In this document: positions 5,220 through 8,028 of the stretch, piece by piece
How the letters are laid out: every line of letters begins with the position of its first letter
Numbering within the stretch: the first letter of the stretch is position 1
NCBI GenBank assembly: GCA_026417675.1
Contig: JAOACV010000086.1
Location: forward strand, 1 to 8,028
Direction of reading: 5' to 3'
From: Verrucomicrobiia bacterium
GTDB lineage: Bacteria > Verrucomicrobiota > Verrucomicrobiia > CAIQCK01
Length of the DNA: 8,028 nt
The notes under the pieces: model-generated
Told to the model about the DNA's origin: nothing
Seen by the model: the letters and a program-made list of their open reading frames with translations, nothing else
The model's database searches: none
Made by a program: the position numbers and the translations under genes

Positions 5220-7331
5220 TCATGCAAAACACCGGCCTGCCGCCGGAGCGTAGGCGCGGGCGATGTAGTCGCGCAGCATGCGCTCGCTGTTGAAGCGGGG
5301 CATGACGGTGGCGATGCTGGCCTTCATCACGGCCACCCAGCGCGCGCGGTCGTGATGGTGAAACGCCGGAACGATGTCGCGTTCCCGCAGGTCGTAGAGC
5401 GACGTGGCGTCATGTCGCGCCTGCCGATGCGGGTCGGCAAACTCTTTGCCGCCGCCGATGGCCCAGCCGTTGGTTCCGTCCCAAGCTTCGGGCCACCAGC
5501 CATCGAGCACGCTGCAATTGGGCGCGCCGTTGATGGCGGCTTTCTGACCGCTGGTGCCGCTGGCCTCCATGGGCCGTCGCGGGTTGTTCAGCCACACGTC
5601 CACGCCCTGCACCAGCAGCCGCGCCATGGCCATGTCGTATTCTTCCAGTAACACGATCCGGCCGCGGAACTCCGGCCGCTCGCACCACATGAACAGGCGC
5701 TGCAACAACTCCTGCCCGCCTCGGTCCTCGTAGTGCGCCTTGCCGGCGAAGATGAACTGCACGGGTCTGTCGCGGCGCTCGATGATCCGCCGCAGGTGCT
5801 TCGGGTCGCTGAAGAGCAGATCGGCCCGTTTGTAAGGCGCCACCCGCCGCGCGAACCCGACCGTCAGCGCCCGCGGATCGAGCAGCCGCGCCGTCGCGCG
5901 CACGTCGTCCGGCGAGGCGCTGTAGCGCGCCCGCTGCGTCGCCACATGCTCGCGAACGAACGCGATCAGCCGCGCCTTCTGCCGCTGGTGCGCGCGCCAG
6001 AGCGCCGCGTCAGGGATGCGGCCGACCACCTCGCGCCAAAACGCGCCGTCGCAGAGCCGCGAGCGCCAGTCGCGCCCGGCGTAGCGGTCGAATAGCGCGG
6101 CGATTTCCGGGCCGAGCCAGGTGTCGGCGTGGACGCCATTGGTGACCGCGTCAATCCGGTCATGGCCGCGCCAGAGATGACGCCACATATTGTTCTCGAC
6201 CTTCGCGTTGAGACGGCTGACGCCGTTCTGGTAGCTCGACAGACGGAGGGCCAGCGCGGTGAGGTTGACGGAGCCGGGCTGCGGACGCTCCAAAGCGAGG
6301 CGGTGCAGTTGTTGGAACGTGATGCCGAGTTGGCGGCAGTCGGCGGCGAAGTATTTCTTCACCAGCGCCGGATCGAACTGCTCGTTGCCCGCCGGCACCG
6401 GCGTGTGGGTTGTGAACACGGTGTTCGCCGCAATGCGACGGCAGGCCTCCTCGAAGGCGACGCCGCGCCGCCTCAGTTCACGCAGCCGCTCGATCTGGAG
6501 GAAGACGCAATGGCCCTCGTTGAGGTGCCACACCGCCGGCGCGATGCCGAGCGCACGCAACGCGCGCACGCCGCCGAGGCCGATGAGCCGTTCCTGGCAG
6601 ACGCGCATCTCGCGGCCGCGGCAGTAAAGCTGGCTGGTGATCGCGCGGTCGGCCAGATCGTTCGGCGCAATGTCGGTGTCGAGCAGCAGCACCGGCACGC
6701 GCCCGACCTGCGCAAGCCACACTTTCGCGCGCACCACGCGGCCGGGGAACTCGACGCTGACGACCATCTCGCGCCCGTCCCTGGCCGCGACGGGTCGCAC
6801 GGGCCAGTGGTTGAAATCGTAATGCGGAAAAATGTGCGCTTGGCGTCCGTCCGGCTCGATCTGCTGAACGAAAAACCCGCGCCGATAGAGCATGCCGATG
6901 CCGATGAGCGGCAGACCAAGATCGCTGGCGGTCTTCGTGTGGTCCCCAGCGAGCACGCCCAGCCCGCCGCAGAAGACCGGCAAACACTCGTGCCAGCCGT
7001 ATTCCATGCAGAAGTAGGCCACCGGCCCACCGAAATTGCAGCCGTTGTGTGCTGGTTCGGCGAGATGCGCGTCCAGCGCGGCGAGCGCAGCGCGATAAGC
7101 GCGCAGAAACTTCGGGTCCCGCGCGAGTTGCCGCCACCGCGCGACAGGAAGACACAGCAACAACTCGACAGGGTTGCCCGTCGCCGCCCAGACCTCCGGC
7201 GCCGCGAGCGCGAAGCAGCGTCGCGCAGCCGGACTCCACGTCCAGTGGAGGTTATAGACCAGGTCGGCGAACCTCGAAAGCGTTCGAGGCAGCGCCTTTG
7301 CCGCAGCGGGTGTGAGTGTTGAGATGCGCAT
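5220..7331 (-). CDS. glgP: Alpha-glucan (glycogen/maltodextrin) phosphorylase, short GT35 type
   Basis: A complete 703-residue phosphorylase that releases glucose-1-phosphate from the non-reducing ends of alpha-1,4-glucan using orthophosphate and pyridoxal phosphate. It belongs to the shorter bacterial subfamily that carries an N-terminal DUF3417-like segment (LPRTLSRFADLVYNLHWTWS, about residues 14-33) and lacks the regulatory N-terminus of the ~830-residue enzymes. Diagnostic blocks are FCMEYGWHECLPVFCGGLGV (107-126) followed by LAGDHTKTASDLGLP (127-141), HLNEGH (269-274), THTPVPAGNEQF (308-319), FARRVAPYKRADLLF (493-507) and NNPRRPMEASGTSGQK (582-597), with the PLP-binding lysine at about 597. 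All expected active-site motifs look intact. The start ATG at 7331 is preferred because similarity begins there. The 29-residue in-frame extension back to 7418 is low in recognisable structure. No clear ribosome binding site is seen. The gene is divergent from a glycoside-hydrolase-like gene. Confidence 0.93.
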   Translation of the reverse strand: MRISTLTPAAAKALPRTLSRFADLVYNLHWTWSPAARRCFALAAPEVWAATGNPVELLLCLPVARWRQLARDPKFLRAYRAALAALDAHLAEPAHNGCNFGGPVAYFCMEYGWHECLPVFCGGLGVLAGDHTKTASDLGLPLIGIGMLYRRGFFVQQIEPDGRQAHIFPHYDFNHWPVRPVAARDGREMVVSVEFPGRVVRAKVWLAQVGRVPVLLLDTDIAPNDLADRAITSQLYCRGREMRVCQERLIGLGGVRALRALGIAPAVWHLNEGHCVFLQIERLRELRRRGVAFEEACRRIAANTVFTTHTPVPAGNEQFDPALVKKYFAADCRQLGITFQQLHRLALERPQPGSVNLTALALRLSSYQNGVSRLNAKVENNMWRHLWRGHDRIDAVTNGVHADTWLGPEIAALFDRYAGRDWRSRLCDGAFWREVVGRIPDAALWRAHQRQKARLIAFVREHVATQRARYSASPDDVRATARLLDPRALTVGFARRVAPYKRADLLFSDPKHLRRIIERRDRPVQFIFAGKAHYEDRGGQELLQRLFMWCERPEFRGRIVLLEEYDMAMARLLVQGVDVWLNNPRRPMEASGTSGQKAAINGAPNCSVLDGWWPEAWDGTNGWAIGGGKEFADPHRQARHDATSLYDLRERDIVPAFHHHDRARWVAVMKASIATVMPRFNSERMLRDYIARAYAPAAGRCFA

Positions 7332-7471
7332 GAAACTGCAATTGATACCACGGCGGGGGCAGCCGCGCGAGCTTCGGCTCGTTGCTTGGGTTTTGCGGAA
7401 AACGCGCGTCCGGCGCAAAAAACGCCCCCAGGCTCAAGGAGAATCCGCTTCCTTCCTCCCGCCAGCTACAC

Positions 7472-7477
7472 TATAAG
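7472..7477 (+). promoter_or_regulatory. Candidate -10 element (TATAAG) of the glycoside-hydrolase-like gene
   Basis: TATAAG stands 28 nt before the ATG at 7506 inside the divergent region 7332-7505. It matches five of six positions of the -10 consensus and sits in an otherwise GC-rich stretch. The sequence 17 nt upstream (TTCCTT) is a poor -35 box. The opposite strand of the same spot reads TATAGT, so the AT-rich island could also serve the phosphorylase, though with a leader of about 130 nt. Confidence 0.3.
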
Positions 7478-7505
7478 AAGCGCGTCCCTCAAGCTCGTCG
7501 CGATC

Positions 7506-8028
7506 ATGAAAGACACGCTGACCGATGTTCCGAGTTGGATCGTTCCCGGCAAGCTGCGGTGGGTTTGGGCTTTGTGGGAGCCGATCGAGCTTTACATGCG
7601 CGGAGGCTACGCCGCAGGCATCGGCGACGGCCGCGCGACGGGGCATTGGGTGCGCAAGTGGTATCTGCGGATGCACAGCGATGAGATCCTCGACAAACTT
7701 GCCGACGCGGGCGTCAACTGTGTCACCACCCATTTCTACAAGGGCTTCGGGCTGCGCGCCGAGGCGGAGGAGATGAAACGCGCGGCGGACTTCACCAAGC
7801 GCGCTCACGCGCGCGGCATCCGCGTGCTCGGCTATCACCAGTTCAGCACGGTCATCTATGAGACGATGCTTGATGAGGTGCCGCACTTGGAAAAATGGAT
7901 TCAACGCGGTCCCGACGGCAGCCTGCGGACCTACAGCAGCGCGTCGTGGCGCTGGCAGGCGTGTCCGATTCACGACGAGTTCATGGCCTACCTCAAGCGC
8001 GTCATGGACGTGTGCCTGACCCAGGCGG
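7506..8028 (+). CDS. Glycoside-hydrolase-like TIM-barrel protein, N-terminal part (3' end outside window)
   Basis: The frame is open from ATG 7506 to the right edge, giving the first 174 residues. No signal peptide is visible (the start is MKDTLTDVPSWIVPGKLRW), so it may be cytoplasmic unless the true start lies elsewhere. The layout is that of the opening of an (alpha/beta)8 barrel. A helix HSDEILDKLADAG (57-69) leads to the strand VNCVTTHFYKGFG (70-82). A second helix EMKRAADFTKRAHARG (89-104) leads to the strand IRVLGYHQFSTV (105-116). Then SWRWQACPIHDEFMAYLKRV (147-166) is followed by another helix; in many hydrolases this 'xCP' stretch precedes the third strand. This style recalls GH42-like and 'hypothetical glycosyl hydrolase 6' (GHL6) families. 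The catalytic acids would lie further on, so enzyme class and substrate cannot be assigned. It is divergent from glgP with a 174-nt shared upstream region. Confidence 0.7.
   Translation, partial: MKDTLTDVPSWIVPGKLRWVWALWEPIELYMRGGYAAGIGDGRATGHWVRKWYLRMHSDEILDKLADAGVNCVTTHFYKGFGLRAEAEEMKRAADFTKRAHARGIRVLGYHQFSTVIYETMLDEVPHLEKWIQRGPDGSLRTYSSASWRWQACPIHDEFMAYLKRVMDVCLTQA

Noticed and set aside
6129..7322. Long plus-strand open frame of 397 codons opposite the phosphorylase
   Set aside because: It is the antisense shadow of glgP. Its translation is Arg/Ala/Glu-rich without domain features, as expected opposite GC-rich coding DNA.

Overview
This is a GC-rich bacterial window packed with genes on both strands and with no mobile element, CRISPR array, tRNA or rRNA that I can recognise. 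The gene content suggests a free-living Gram-negative heterotroph. It includes a type IV pilus retraction-type ATPase, an exported PQQ-type beta-propeller protein whose mature end begins with the 'DWPQWLGP' style typical of Planctomycetota/Verrucomicrobiota, a small lipoprotein, a short-form alpha-glucan phosphorylase and a glycoside-hydrolase-like barrel. I infer Verrucomicrobiota (or the wider PVC group) from protein style alone. No marker gene is present to prove it.

Layout: (1) Positions 1-1351, plus strand: the tail of a PilZ-like protein, then a PilT/PilU ATPase 15 nt later in the same reading frame. (2) Positions 1409-4598, minus strand: three closely packed genes read from right to left. 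They are a secreted beta-propeller protein, a SAM-dependent methyltransferase starting about 6-9 nt after the propeller stop, and a sugar-phosphate isomerase/epimerase-like TIM barrel with a strong ribosome binding site. The spacing suggests one transcript, which converges on pilT with only 57 nt between the stops. (3) Positions 4683-5045, minus strand: a small helical lipoprotein with a good ribosome binding site and a plausible sigma-70-type promoter. (4) Positions 5046-5219: an intergenic stretch holding two near-identical hairpins built on CGCGTTC/GAACGCG, plus a third half-copy. (5) Positions 5220-7331, minus strand: a complete alpha-glucan phosphorylase with its PLP-lysine motif. (6) Positions 7332-7505: a divergent promoter region. 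(7) Positions 7506-8028, plus strand: the first 174 codons of a glycoside-hydrolase-like protein that runs off the window.

Functionally the window joins a motility/surface module (PilZ-like and PilT) to carbohydrate genes. The phosphorylase would release glucose-1-phosphate from storage glucan. The divergent barrel protein, the TIM-barrel isomerase and the secreted propeller fit a polysaccharide-degrading lifestyle, but no direct pathway link between them can be shown from sequence. I see no convincing evidence of a new defence or mobile system. The most unusual items are the paired hairpins at 5114-5176, a probable missing metal-ligand glutamate in the isomerase-like protein, and the unassigned propeller/methyltransferase/isomerase cluster.
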